NCBI GenBank assembly: GCA_000687975.1
Contig: JIAB01000001.1
Location: 2,766,001 to 2,830,000 of the forward strand
Length of the DNA: 64,000 bases
Direction of reading: 5' to 3'
From: Lachnospiraceae bacterium AC2031
GTDB taxonomy: Bacteria; Bacillota; Clostridia; Lachnospirales; Lachnospiraceae
Made by a program: the position numbers and the translations under genes. Positions within the stretch are counted from its first letter, which is position 1; each line of letters begins with the position of its first letter. The notes below the pieces were generated by a model. It searched no databases. It was given only the letters and a program-made list of their open reading frames with translations, and had not been told where the DNA came from. Positions 53,601-61,686 of the stretch are shown piece by piece.

Positions 53601-54905
53601 ATGTTTTGTACGAAGTGTGGCAAGAGTATAGCGAATGGATCTCTTTTCTGTGAGTATTGTGGAAGTCCGATCGGTCAGGTTGGCCAGCCGGCACCACCAC
53701 CTCAGCAGATGCAATATAACAACTCGCAGGCAAATCAGCAGATGCAGCCACAGATGCAGCAGAATGTTCAGCCTGCAGCTCAGAGAGGGGCAAATTACAG
53801 CCAGCCACCTAAAAAGGGCGGAAAGGGACCACTTGTGGCAGTCCTTTCTATATGTGGCGCGGTAATTATCATTTCTCTTGGAGTGCTTTTCTTCTTTATT
53901 ATGAAGAACAGAGGCAGCGGCAAGGTTGTTGAACTTGATATGAGCAAGTATGTTAAGGTTGAGTTCAATGGCTACAATGGTATCGGAACAGCAAATGTGA
54001 CTTTCGACCAGGATGCCTTCTATGATGAATATGCCGACGATATAAAATTTGGCAAAGATAAACCAAGAGATGCTGACGAATATTATGATGCGGCTGAGTA
54101 CATTCTTTATGGATGTGTCAGCGGTACTCTTGATAGAACGACTGGTCTTAGCAACGGCGAGACTATCAATTATATCTGGGATGTAGATACCAAGAGCATT
54201 GAGGAATATACAAATGTTATTCTCACTTATGATGATATTCCATTTGTAGTTAAGGATCTTATTGCTGTTGGTACAACAGATGTCTTCCAGTATGTGGACG
54301 TTACATTTGACGGTAGAGATGGTAAGGGTAAAGTTACTATCACAACTACCAGCGGAACACCAGTTGAGAACTGGACTTTCGTTGCGGATAAGATGGACAA
54401 CCTCAGTAATGGAGATACAATCCTGGTTTCTGCAACTGATGATGGAACACTCATCGATACCTTTGTTGCTGATACAGGTATGGCGCCAGTTTCAATCACT
54501 CGCGAATATACTGTTAGTGGTCTTACAGAAGATACAGCAATAAATGATGATAACGACGATGATGATGATGACGATGCAGATACACCTGCTGATACAGGCT
54601 CAAGCACTGGTCCATCAACAACCACGACTACAACAGGTGGATATGACGGAATGGTAATTCCTGACAGTGATACACGTACACTCACTGATGCAGATGTACG
54701 TCGAATGACTCAGGATCAGATTCAGACAGCGATAAATGAAATCTATGCAAGACATGGATATAAGTTCAAGGATCAAGGAATCTACAACTACTTCAGTCAG
54801 TTCGACTGGTATAAGCCAGTAACAACAGATCAGGCTGATGCAAAGAGACAGTTCAACTCAACAGAGAACTACAACGTAGAGCTTCTCCAGAAGTACCGTG
54901 ACTAA
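53601..54905 (+). CDS. Zinc-ribbon, membrane-anchored protein with C-terminal YARHG domain
   Basis: The 434-residue protein has an N-terminal zinc ribbon (FCTKCGKSIANGSLFCEYCG, four Cys), a Gln/Pro/Asn-rich linker, one membrane helix (GPLVAVLSICGAVIIISLGVLFFFI), an extracellular part with two repeated strands (VEFNGYNGIGTANVTFD and VTFDGRDGKGKVTITT, like repeats), an acidic DDDD/Thr linker near 315-345, and a final YARHG domain (NEIYARHGYKFKDQGIYNYF). YARHG modules are thought to work at the cell surface. So a cytoplasmic zinc ribbon is linked through the membrane to an outside sensor or binder; function unknown. AGGAGG start. It is followed by the TGAGTC palindromes. Confidence 0.88.
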   Translation: MFCTKCGKSIANGSLFCEYCGSPIGQVGQPAPPPQQMQYNNSQANQQMQPQMQQNVQPAAQRGANYSQPPKKGGKGPLVAVLSICGAVIIISLGVLFFFIMKNRGSGKVVELDMSKYVKVEFNGYNGIGTANVTFDQDAFYDEYADDIKFGKDKPRDADEYYDAAEYILYGCVSGTLDRTTGLSNGETINYIWDVDTKSIEEYTNVILTYDDIPFVVKDLIAVGTTDVFQYVDVTFDGRDGKGKVTITTTSGTPVENWTFVADKMDNLSNGDTILVSATDDGTLIDTFVADTGMAPVSITREYTVSGLTEDTAINDDNDDDDDDDADTPADTGSSTGPSTTTTTTGGYDGMVIPDSDTRTLTDADVRRMTQDQIQTAINEIYARHGYKFKDQGIYNYFSQFDWYKPVTTDQADAKRQFNSTENYNVELLQKYRD

Positions 54906-54938
54906 TGAGTCACTTCAGCTCTGAGCCGATCCGACTCA
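54906..54938. repeat. 33-bp TGAGTC palindrome, copy B
   Basis: TGAGTC and GACTCA ends with inner AGCTCTGAGCC, in the same 6-5-11-5-6 layout as copy A at 33465. It begins directly after the YARHG gene's stop codon. Confidence 0.8.
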
Positions 54939-54942
54939 AAAA

Positions 54943-54975
54943 TGAGTCGATTTGGCTCAGAGCCATTTTGACTCA
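54943..54975. repeat. 33-bp TGAGTC palindrome, copy C (likely terminator)
   Basis: TGAGTC and GACTCA ends with inner GGCTCAGAGCC, four bases after copy B. It is followed by TTTTT and can end transcription after the YARHG gene; copies B and C can also pair with each other as one larger hairpin. Confidence 0.8.
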
Positions 54976-54993
54976 TTTTTATTAAATGGAATT

Positions 54994-55938
54994 ATGAGAG
55001 ATATGTTTAGACGAATAACTTCATATCTACTGGTTGTCTTGTTGGTGTTTGCACTAGCGGGCTGTGGTAGTTCGTCTTCTGATAGTGAAACAGATACTCA
55101 AGCTCGTCGCGATGACTGGGGCGAGACTACAGAAGTTACTGAAGAGAAGACTACTGAAAAAAAGACAACGGAAGAGAAGACCACTGAGGCGACCACTGCT
55201 CAGGCTACGGTGACAGATTCATCAGATGCGTCTGATGCTTCAGACGATGAGGATGATAATCAACCATCCAACTCAGATACTTCGAACGGTGAATCAACCA
55301 AGAGTACCGGTGGCAAGTTGATCGTTCTTGATCCGGGCCACTCCAACATAGTGACAGGAAATACGGAACCACTTGGTCCTGGTTCAGGCGAAATGAAAGC
55401 GGCCGACTCAACTGGTACTCACGGAACAACTAGCGGTCTGTCAGAGATAGAACTGAACTTTCAGGTGGCAACCCAGCTGAAGGCAGAGTTGGAAGCAAGA
55501 GGCTATACAGTTCTCATGACTCGCTACGATAATGATACAGCGATATCCTGCAGTGAGAGAGCTCAGGTTGCAAATAACGCTGGGGCAGACGCCTTTATCA
55601 GAATCCACGCAGATGGTTCGGAAAGCTCATCCAGTAGTGGCGCTATGGCAATATGCATTACACCATCGAATCCATACACAGCATCAACCTACAGTGAAAG
55701 TAGAAAGCTTTCGGATGCAGTGCTGAATGCCTACGTTGCATCCACTGGTTTTTCCAGCAGAGGTGTGTGGGAAACAGATACAATGACAGGAAATAACTGG
55801 AGCGAGGTTCCATGTACCCTTATTGAAATGGGATTCATGACCAACCCTAACGAAGACAGCCTTATGGCTGATCCTTCATTCCAGCAAAAGATCGTAACAG
55901 GTATCGCCAACGGTATAGACAACTATTTTGCAAATTAA
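54994..55938 (+). CDS. N-acetylmuramoyl-L-alanine amidase lipoprotein (Amidase_3)
   Basis: A 314-residue protein with a lipoprotein signal (ITSYLLVVLLVFALAGC, Cys at about 24), a Thr/Glu/Asp/Ser-rich spacer (~25-125) and a C-terminal Amidase_3 domain. Zinc and catalytic residues are visible: VLDPGHSN (His), SEIELNFQ (Glu), IRIHADGS (His), and TLIEMGFMTNPNED (Glu). It should cleave the lactoyl-L-Ala bond in peptidoglycan at the cell surface, used in cell separation or wall remodelling. Start at 54994; an earlier in-frame start at 54952 would lie in the palindrome. A short G-rich palindrome follows the stop. Confidence 0.92.
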   Translation: MRDMFRRITSYLLVVLLVFALAGCGSSSSDSETDTQARRDDWGETTEVTEEKTTEKKTTEEKTTEATTAQATVTDSSDASDASDDEDDNQPSNSDTSNGESTKSTGGKLIVLDPGHSNIVTGNTEPLGPGSGEMKAADSTGTHGTTSGLSEIELNFQVATQLKAELEARGYTVLMTRYDNDTAISCSERAQVANNAGADAFIRIHADGSESSSSSGAMAICITPSNPYTASTYSESRKLSDAVLNAYVASTGFSSRGVWETDTMTGNNWSEVPCTLIEMGFMTNPNEDSLMADPSFQQKIVTGIANGIDNYFAN

Positions 55939-55940
55939 AC

Positions 55941-55969
55941 CAGCCTGTGGGGATGGTTCTCAGTGGCTG
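55941..55969. repeat. CAGCC...GGCTG palindrome with GGGGATGGTTCT core
   Basis: The ends CAGCC and GGCTG are complementary, with further mostly G-U and A-T pairing inside. It lies two bases after the amidase stop codon, the same position as the GTGCA palindromes, and its GGGGA(T/C)GGTTCTC core is like degenerate repeats common in clostridia. Confidence 0.5.
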
Positions 55970-55991
55970 ATTTTACGGAAGGGAATAAATT

Positions 55992-56897
55992 ATGATATTA
56001 GCAGACAGATGGAAAGATTATGAGGTGCTTGATTGCACCGATGGAGAAAAGCTTGAGAGATGGGGTAAGTATATACTACTTAGACCAGATCCTCAGGTAA
56101 TATGGAGCACAAAACATGTTTCAAAGGAGTGGAAGTCTCTGAATGGCCATTATCACAGAAGTAGTCGTGGTGGCGGTGAATGGGAATTCTTCGATCTGCC
56201 AGAAGAGTGGCAAGTTGAGTACCACTTACCTAGCGAAGGCATAACGGGTTCCGATAAGATGACATTTAACTTGAAGCCTTTCTCATTCAAGCATACAGGT
56301 ATCTTTCCTGAGCAGGCTGCAAACTGGGATTATATCTTCGAAACCATAAAGGAGAGAATCGCCGAGAAGCCTGACAGTGAGGTGAAGGCACTTAACCTTT
56401 TTGCTTATACAGGCGGTGCTACACTTGCAGCGGCTATGGCGGGAGCTAAGGTAACTCACGTGGATGCATCTAAGGGAATGACAGGCTGGGCAAAGGAAAA
56501 TGCTAAGTCTTCAGGTCTGGAAGAAGCACCTATCAGATGGCTCATCGATGACTGCATCAAGTTTGTAGAGCGTGAGATAAGACGTGGCAACAAGTACCAG
56601 GTCATCATCATGGATCCACCTTCATATGGTCGTGGACCTAAGGGTGAGATGTGGAAAATGGAAGATAACATCTTCGAACTGATCAAGCTCACTAGTCAGA
56701 TCCTTGCAGATGACGCGATCATCTATCTTATAAACATGTACACAACCGGACTTTCACCAGCGGTACTTAATTACATGATCGGTGAAACTGTAATAAAAGA
56801 GCATGGCGGTGAAGTGACATCGGAGGATATCGGACTTCCTGTTCGTGATACGGGTCTGATCCTTCCATGTGGTTCAACTGCTAGATGGACAAAATAG
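55992..56897 (+). CDS. Class I SAM-dependent methyltransferase (RlmI/RlmK-like, rRNA type)
   Basis: The 301-residue protein has AEWRN-terminal parts and a Rossmann core: LNLFAYTGGATLAAAMAGA (motif I), HVDASKGMTGWAKENA, and IIMDPPSYGRGPKG, the DPPSY/F signature of the RlmI/RlmKL and YccW-like m5C/m2G rRNA methyltransferases. The usual N-terminal PUA domain is missing; the first ~130 residues instead hold a shorter beta-rich part with WSTKHVSKEWKSLNG and YHRSSRGGGEWEFFDLPEEW. Target base unknown. GGAAGGG precedes the ATG. Single gene with a terminator 14 bp downstream. Confidence 0.9.
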   Translation: MILADRWKDYEVLDCTDGEKLERWGKYILLRPDPQVIWSTKHVSKEWKSLNGHYHRSSRGGGEWEFFDLPEEWQVEYHLPSEGITGSDKMTFNLKPFSFKHTGIFPEQAANWDYIFETIKERIAEKPDSEVKALNLFAYTGGATLAAAMAGAKVTHVDASKGMTGWAKENAKSSGLEEAPIRWLIDDCIKFVEREIRRGNKYQVIIMDPPSYGRGPKGEMWKMEDNIFELIKLTSQILADDAIIYLINMYTTGLSPAVLNYMIGETVIKEHGGEVTSEDIGLPVRDTGLILPCGSTARWTK

Positions 56898-56910
56898 TTT
56901 ACATAATATC

Positions 56911-56946
56911 AAGAGCCTTTGATATAAAAATCAATGGCTCTTTTTT
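56911..56946 (+). terminator. Rho-independent terminator of the rRNA-type methyltransferase gene
   Basis: AAGAGCC pairs with GGCTCTT, with inner TTGAT/ATCAA pairing, followed by TTTTTT. Confidence 0.88.
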
Positions 56947-57047
56947 AGTGTTATATAACTTTTAATATATTGTGTGAGTGCTATATAAAGGTTATAATAG
57001 AAAGGTAAAAAATGATAAAAAAGCGTCAAAATTTCTTGAAAAAAGTG

Positions 57048-57076
57048 TTGACATATATACCACATTAGTGTAATGT
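57048..57076 (+). promoter_or_regulatory. Candidate sigma-A promoter of the FecR/surface/cyclase operon
   Basis: A perfect TTGACA, a 17-base spacer and TAATGT lie 50 bp before the FecR gene. Confidence 0.65.
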
Positions 57077-57125
57077 AGAAAGGTGACTTTGTTGCCGAAA
57101 TATTTAGCACAAAGGGTGAAATGGT

Positions 57126-58028
57126 ATGGGTAAAAAGAAAGTTGTGATCATAGTTTCAGGGATCGCGCTGGTAGCTGTAATAGCTCTAGTATTATTCCTT
57201 ACGGTCTTTAAGAAAGACGCATACCGAATCCTGAAAGTCTTTGAGTTCGCTGGAAAAGGTAGCGTCACAAGACAAGATATTGGCGACATTGAGCCATACA
57301 GCAACATGGTTCTCGAAACAGGAGATACAGTCGCTCTCGATGAGGGAGAGATGGTACTTCTTGCTGACGAGGACAAGTACATACATCTAGAAGAAGGCAC
57401 AGAGCTCGTTCTTAATGCGGCTGGTAGCAGTGAATCAAGCAAAACTACTATCGAGCTGAAGAGTGGTGCTATCACTAACGATATTCAGAATAAACTTTCT
57501 GAAGGTTCTTACTACGAGGTTAATACACCAAATTCAACAATGTCCGTTCGCGGCACAATCTTCCGTGTAGAAGTTTACGAAGAAAATGGAATAAAGTATA
57601 CAAGAGTTTCTGTATTTGAAGGAAAAGTTGCATCTCGTCTCGTATATAAAAATGGAGACGTAGCTGATAACGAAGTAAGCATCGAAAAAGGTAAAGAGGT
57701 TCTTATCTATGAGGACGATAAGACTGTAGACTATGTGTCTCCTCCAAAGGATATCGATTACTCAGATCTTCCAGATTCAGTTAAGGAGATTCTTAAAAAT
57801 GCCTTAGAGGATGGTCGTGATCTTGATGTCACTAAGGAAGAACTTGAAAAATACTTAAGCAGTGTAGTAACAGTAACATTTACTTACAATGGAAAAGTAT
57901 TTGGTACTCAGACTATCTCTAGAGGATCCAAGGCGACAGAACCAACACTTGCTCCAGCGGCAAGTGGAAGCTGGGATTGGGATTTCTCTAAACCAGTTAA
58001 CTCAGATACAACGATAGAATGGAAGTAA
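57126..58028 (+). CDS. FecR-domain membrane protein
   Basis: The 300-residue protein has an N-terminal membrane helix (VVIIVSGIALVAVIALVLFL) and an extracellular FecR domain: VFEFAGKGSVTR, ALDEGEMVLLADEDKYIHLEE, VLNAAG and the typical SYYEVNTPNSTMSVRGTIFRVEV block. The C-terminal ~60 residues (VVTVTFTYNGKVFGTQTISRG, then WDWDFSKPV) look like an InlB/Flg_new-type B-repeat. FecR domains in other bacteria relay surface signals; with no sigma factor here, a structural or sensory role for the next surface protein is more likely (inference). Thirteen bases before that gene. GGGTGAAATGGT precedes the ATG at 57126. Confidence 0.85.
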   Translation: MGKKKVVIIVSGIALVAVIALVLFLTVFKKDAYRILKVFEFAGKGSVTRQDIGDIEPYSNMVLETGDTVALDEGEMVLLADEDKYIHLEEGTELVLNAAGSSESSKTTIELKSGAITNDIQNKLSEGSYYEVNTPNSTMSVRGTIFRVEVYEENGIKYTRVSVFEGKVASRLVYKNGDVADNEVSIEKGKEVLIYEDDKTVDYVSPPKDIDYSDLPDSVKEILKNALEDGRDLDVTKEELEKYLSSVVTVTFTYNGKVFGTQTISRGSKATEPTLAPAASGSWDWDFSKPVNSDTTIEWK

Positions 58029-58041
58029 GGAGGGCGTGAAT

Positions 58042-61000
58042 ATGAAGATTAGTAGTATAAAAAAATCACATAGAATAATAAGCGTTCTGCTTGCATTTAC
58101 TATGGTGATAGGTGGAACCGTTTGTGAAAAGACGTCGACAGATGTTTTTGCAGCCGAGCCATCTGGATATGCATTAGTTATGGATGTAGATGATGGTTAT
58201 TCATTTGCTGAATATAATCCTGGTGAAACATGTACCGTAGTATTAAATGGTACAACCATTAGTTATATCAAATATATTGAACCAAACGCTGATAATCCTG
58301 ACGGTGGATATGAGAATGCTACAATAACAGGCTTTTCTGGTAAAAACATATATCTTGGACCGGGAGCAACATTAGTACAGGAAGGGTCTTCAGATGTTGG
58401 CGTTACAATCAATGATGATTCAGCTACGCTTTATGTAGAAAGTACTTCAAGTACAAATAAAGTAGAAATTACAAATAATGTTGGTGACGTTGTTATAAAT
58501 GGATTTTGTCAGGGTAATCTGGCAAATAATTATGGTGACGTGATTATAAATGGTTCTCATTCAGGTAATCTTCAGAATGGTTATGATTTAGAAAATGGAA
58601 CTGGAGCAACATGCATTATTAATGGAAGTAATAATGGCTCTATAGAAAATAATTCAAGTCTTACAATTAGTGCTTCTGCTTCGGTTACAATTCCAGCAGG
58701 TGGAATTTATACAAATTACGCGAAGATTACCACATCTACTTTTGATGGAGATCAATATGGGGATCGCTTTCAAAATTATGGAACTATACATGCTGATAAT
58801 ATTACATTAGCAAAAGATATGGTATATGATCCTGATAAAGCCACCTATGAGGCTTCAAATACATTCAAAACTAAGATTAATATATATAGTGCTTCAGCTT
58901 ATGGTTCGAGTATTGGACATGTTAAAGCTCAGCCTGATACAGTTCTGTCGTATGAAGGAGCATCTGGCGGAGAAATGTCAATGTTTTACTTGACAGTTGG
59001 TTCAACGGTAAATAAAGAGATTTATATCGGCTCTTATGATGATCCTATGACTGCAAGCTATATAATAAAAGATGTACCTGACATAGATTGGGTGGGAGAT
59101 TTTCCAAGTCCTGTTTTTTATGGAACTGATTATGATGTGACGAATAATGTAAGCTGCGATTCGGATGGTGCGATTACAATAACTTATAGTGATATGTATG
59201 GCGATTATCAGTCTCCAGCCACAAGCGTAAAACCAACTGAGGTTGGTGAACATAGAGTGGTGGTAAGCGTAGCGGAAACTGATACATATAGGGATGTGGA
59301 TGAGTATGGACTAAAGGACTATTGGATAAGATATCTTACAGAAGATTATGACGAGACCATGGGTGCTTCTCTTGAAGCAGATCTCATAAACGATGGTGGA
59401 TATTATTACACAAACAAGCCTTATAAGCTGGTAGCAAATAGTGGATTCCAAGTATCGTTCTATTCTTTCTCACCAGATGAACCAAACTCTGAGTTTGCGG
59501 ATACATACACGGTTAAGAAAGATGGATACTATAACGGAACTATGGCAGCACTTCGTCGTAAGAGTGATAATGCAACTTCTGATTATTACTTTATAGATTC
59601 GAGTGCTATATATCTTGATCAGAAAGCTCCTGAGGTAGATGCAGCGTCAGTTGTTGATCAGGATGGCAACACTCCGGCAACAGCTGTTGAAGATGGAGCG
59701 GAGATTCATGCTTCAAAACTTGAGTTTGATATCAAGGATGTTTGGGGCAGTAGTGAAACTATTTATTATACAGCTCTTAATTCAGTAACTGTTAACGGCG
59801 AGAGTGTAGATGTTGATTGGGATACCAATTCTGCTCACGTTGTTCTTTCTACACCTAAGGCTAGAAAGACATACAACATAGTTGCAAAAGATAAGGTTGG
59901 AAATGTAAATGATTTCTCAGTTACTATAGAGAATCTTGATAAGGCTGAGACTTCCGTATCCATGCCAGATGCATACTATGGAGCAGTGCTTCCACTTCCT
60001 ACAGTAACTACAAACTCTGATCAGAGCGCAGAGAATTATGAGTACCTTTACAAGAAGAAAGGTGCTTCCGATGATGCTTATTCAACCGTAAAGCCAACTG
60101 CAATTGGCGATTATACAGTAAAGGTAAATGTGCCATATTCTTATAACTATTCTGCATCTTCAGCAGAAAGTGATTTCAGCATAGGTTACCTTCCAGCACC
60201 TGAGATTCCTTATACGATCCTCGGCGCGGCTGGTAATAATGGATATTACAAGAGCGATGTTACAATCGTTGCACCTGATGATTACACCATATCATCTTCA
60301 ATAGATGATGAAAGCTTCAGCGAGTCTGTAGCATATAGCAGCAGTCTTAAGTCTGTATATCTTAAGAGAAAAGCAGACGGCGCCCGCACAAATGCTGTTG
60401 AGATTCCATCTATCTTAGTAGATAAGGATGCTCCTGCATTTTCAGAGCTTGCTATGGATCAGGAGGGGGTAGCTCATACACTTGCTGACGGACTAGGAGT
60501 ACATACAACAGGTCTTGGCTTTAGCGTAAGCGATGCAAATCTTACTTCTGTAACTGTAAATGGCGAAGCTGTTGAAATAGCTGATGGAAAGAGTGAAGTG
60601 GTTCTTACTATAGATCCAGGTGCTAAGAAGACATTTAACGTTGTAGCAGAAGATATAGCAGGTAACGTTTCATCTGTTTCTGTAACTCTAAATGGTATGC
60701 CAGCCGATACAACTGAAGAAGCAACTGATAAGGCAGAGCCAACCCTTACAGTTACTCTTGATGACCAGTACTACGGAGTTAATTATGATCCAACTGCTTC
60801 CACAGATTCTAACGGAGCAGAAGGAATCACATTTAGCTTTAGAAAAGATGTTGAAGGAAGTTCTTACGAGGACGTGAAGCCAGTTGAGCCTGGCGACTAT
60901 GTTGTAAAGGCAATCCTTCCTGAGACAGATCATTTCCAGGGTAAAGAGGTTGAGAAGAAGTTCTCTATCTCATATCTTCCAGCACCAACTGATGCTTATT

Positions 61001-61647
61001 CACTTTCTGGTACAGAAGGAAAGAATGATTACTATACTACAGATGTTGAGCTTGTTGCTAAGGATGGCTACAAGATTTCTAACAGACTGAATGGTGCTTA
61101 TGATACAAGTGTTACATACACTGAAGGTATGGGATATGTTTATCTGAAGCGTAATTCAGATAACGCAAAGACTACAGCTATTAAGATCAGCCAGGAGATT
61201 AAGGTTGATAAGGTAAAGCCAGCCCTTGGTACTTTCGGTAAGGATCAGGATGGTAAGGTTGTTGATCTTACTTCTTCATTCTACGCTGACACAGTAACAT
61301 TTAGCATCTATGATGAGCACCTTGATACAGTATATCTTGATGATACAGAGATTACTGTTAAGGATGGAACTGCTTCGATCACAATTGATGCTGAGGGTGG
61401 TAAGAAGGGATGTACAGTTACTGCAACTGATGAGGCAGGAAATGTATATGGCCTTAGAATCACTATGATGGCAAGCTGGATGTTTACAAATGTAGTTCCA
61501 GTAGGTAGTGTTCAGCTGGAAACTGGAAATGCATATAAGTTTGGTTCAGGCCATTATAAGGTAAACAGTGATTCAACACTTTATAACGGTGGCGGAAGCT
61601 TCTATGTATTAAAGTCTGGAAAGTTCGAGATCGTAAGCGTAGATTAA
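58042..61647 (+). CDS. Large secreted surface protein with repeated Ig-like/bacterial-adhesin-type domains
   Basis: The ~1201-residue protein has a signal peptide (IISVLLAFTMVIGG, then CEKTS and ...VFAAEP, a likely signal-peptidase site). Residues ~30-330 are Asn/Gly/Ser-rich with degenerate beta-helix-like repeats (NNVGDVVINGFCQGN, NNYGDVIINGSHSGN). Three Ig-like units of ~175 residues follow, the last two clearly homologous: LPAPEIPYTILGAAGNNGYY and LPAPTDAYSLSGTEGKNDYY, with YLKRKADGA/YLKRNSDNA, VDKDAP/VDKVKP and AEDIAGNV/ATDEAGNV. No LPxTG or other anchor was seen at the C-terminus. It is probably exposed outside the cell, perhaps as an adhesin. AAGGAGGG before ATG 58042; GTG 58036 is unlikely. 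Confidence 0.85.
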   Translation: MKISSIKKSHRIISVLLAFTMVIGGTVCEKTSTDVFAAEPSGYALVMDVDDGYSFAEYNPGETCTVVLNGTTISYIKYIEPNADNPDGGYENATITGFSGKNIYLGPGATLVQEGSSDVGVTINDDSATLYVESTSSTNKVEITNNVGDVVINGFCQGNLANNYGDVIINGSHSGNLQNGYDLENGTGATCIINGSNNGSIENNSSLTISASASVTIPAGGIYTNYAKITTSTFDGDQYGDRFQNYGTIHADNITLAKDMVYDPDKATYEASNTFKTKINIYSASAYGSSIGHVKAQPDTVLSYEGASGGEMSMFYLTVGSTVNKEIYIGSYDDPMTASYIIKDVPDIDWVGDFPSPVFYGTDYDVTNNVSCDSDGAITITYSDMYGDYQSPATSVKPTEVGEHRVVVSVAETDTYRDVDEYGLKDYWIRYLTEDYDETMGASLEADLINDGGYYYTNKPYKLVANSGFQVSFYSFSPDEPNSEFADTYTVKKDGYYNGTMAALRRKSDNATSDYYFIDSSAIYLDQKAPEVDAASVVDQDGNTPATAVEDGAEIHASKLEFDIKDVWGSSETIYYTALNSVTVNGESVDVDWDTNSAHVVLSTPKARKTYNIVAKDKVGNVNDFSVTIENLDKAETSVSMPDAYYGAVLPLPTVTTNSDQSAENYEYLYKKKGASDDAYSTVKPTAIGDYTVKVNVPYSYNYSASSAESDFSIGYLPAPEIPYTILGAAGNNGYYKSDVTIVAPDDYTISSSIDDESFSESVAYSSSLKSVYLKRKADGARTNAVEIPSILVDKDAPAFSELAMDQEGVAHTLADGLGVHTTGLGFSVSDANLTSVTVNGEAVEIADGKSEVVLTIDPGAKKTFNVVAEDIAGNVSSVSVTLNGMPADTTEEATDKAEPTLTVTLDDQYYGVNYDPTASTDSNGAEGITFSFRKDVEGSSYEDVKPVEPGDYVVKAILPETDHFQGKEVEKKFSISYLPAPTDAYSLSGTEGKNDYYTTDVELVAKDGYKISNRLNGAYDTSVTYTEGMGYVYLKRNSDNAKTTAIKISQEIKVDKVKPALGTFGKDQDGKVVDLTSSFYADTVTFSIYDEHLDTVYLDDTEITVKDGTASITIDAEGGKKGCTVTATDEAGNVYGLRITMMASWMFTNVVPVGSVQLETGNAYKFGSGHYKVNSDSTLYNGGGSFYVLKSGKFEIVSVD

Positions 61648-61686
61648 TATATTTGTTAATATAGAAGAAAACTTGTGGGGCGGTAT

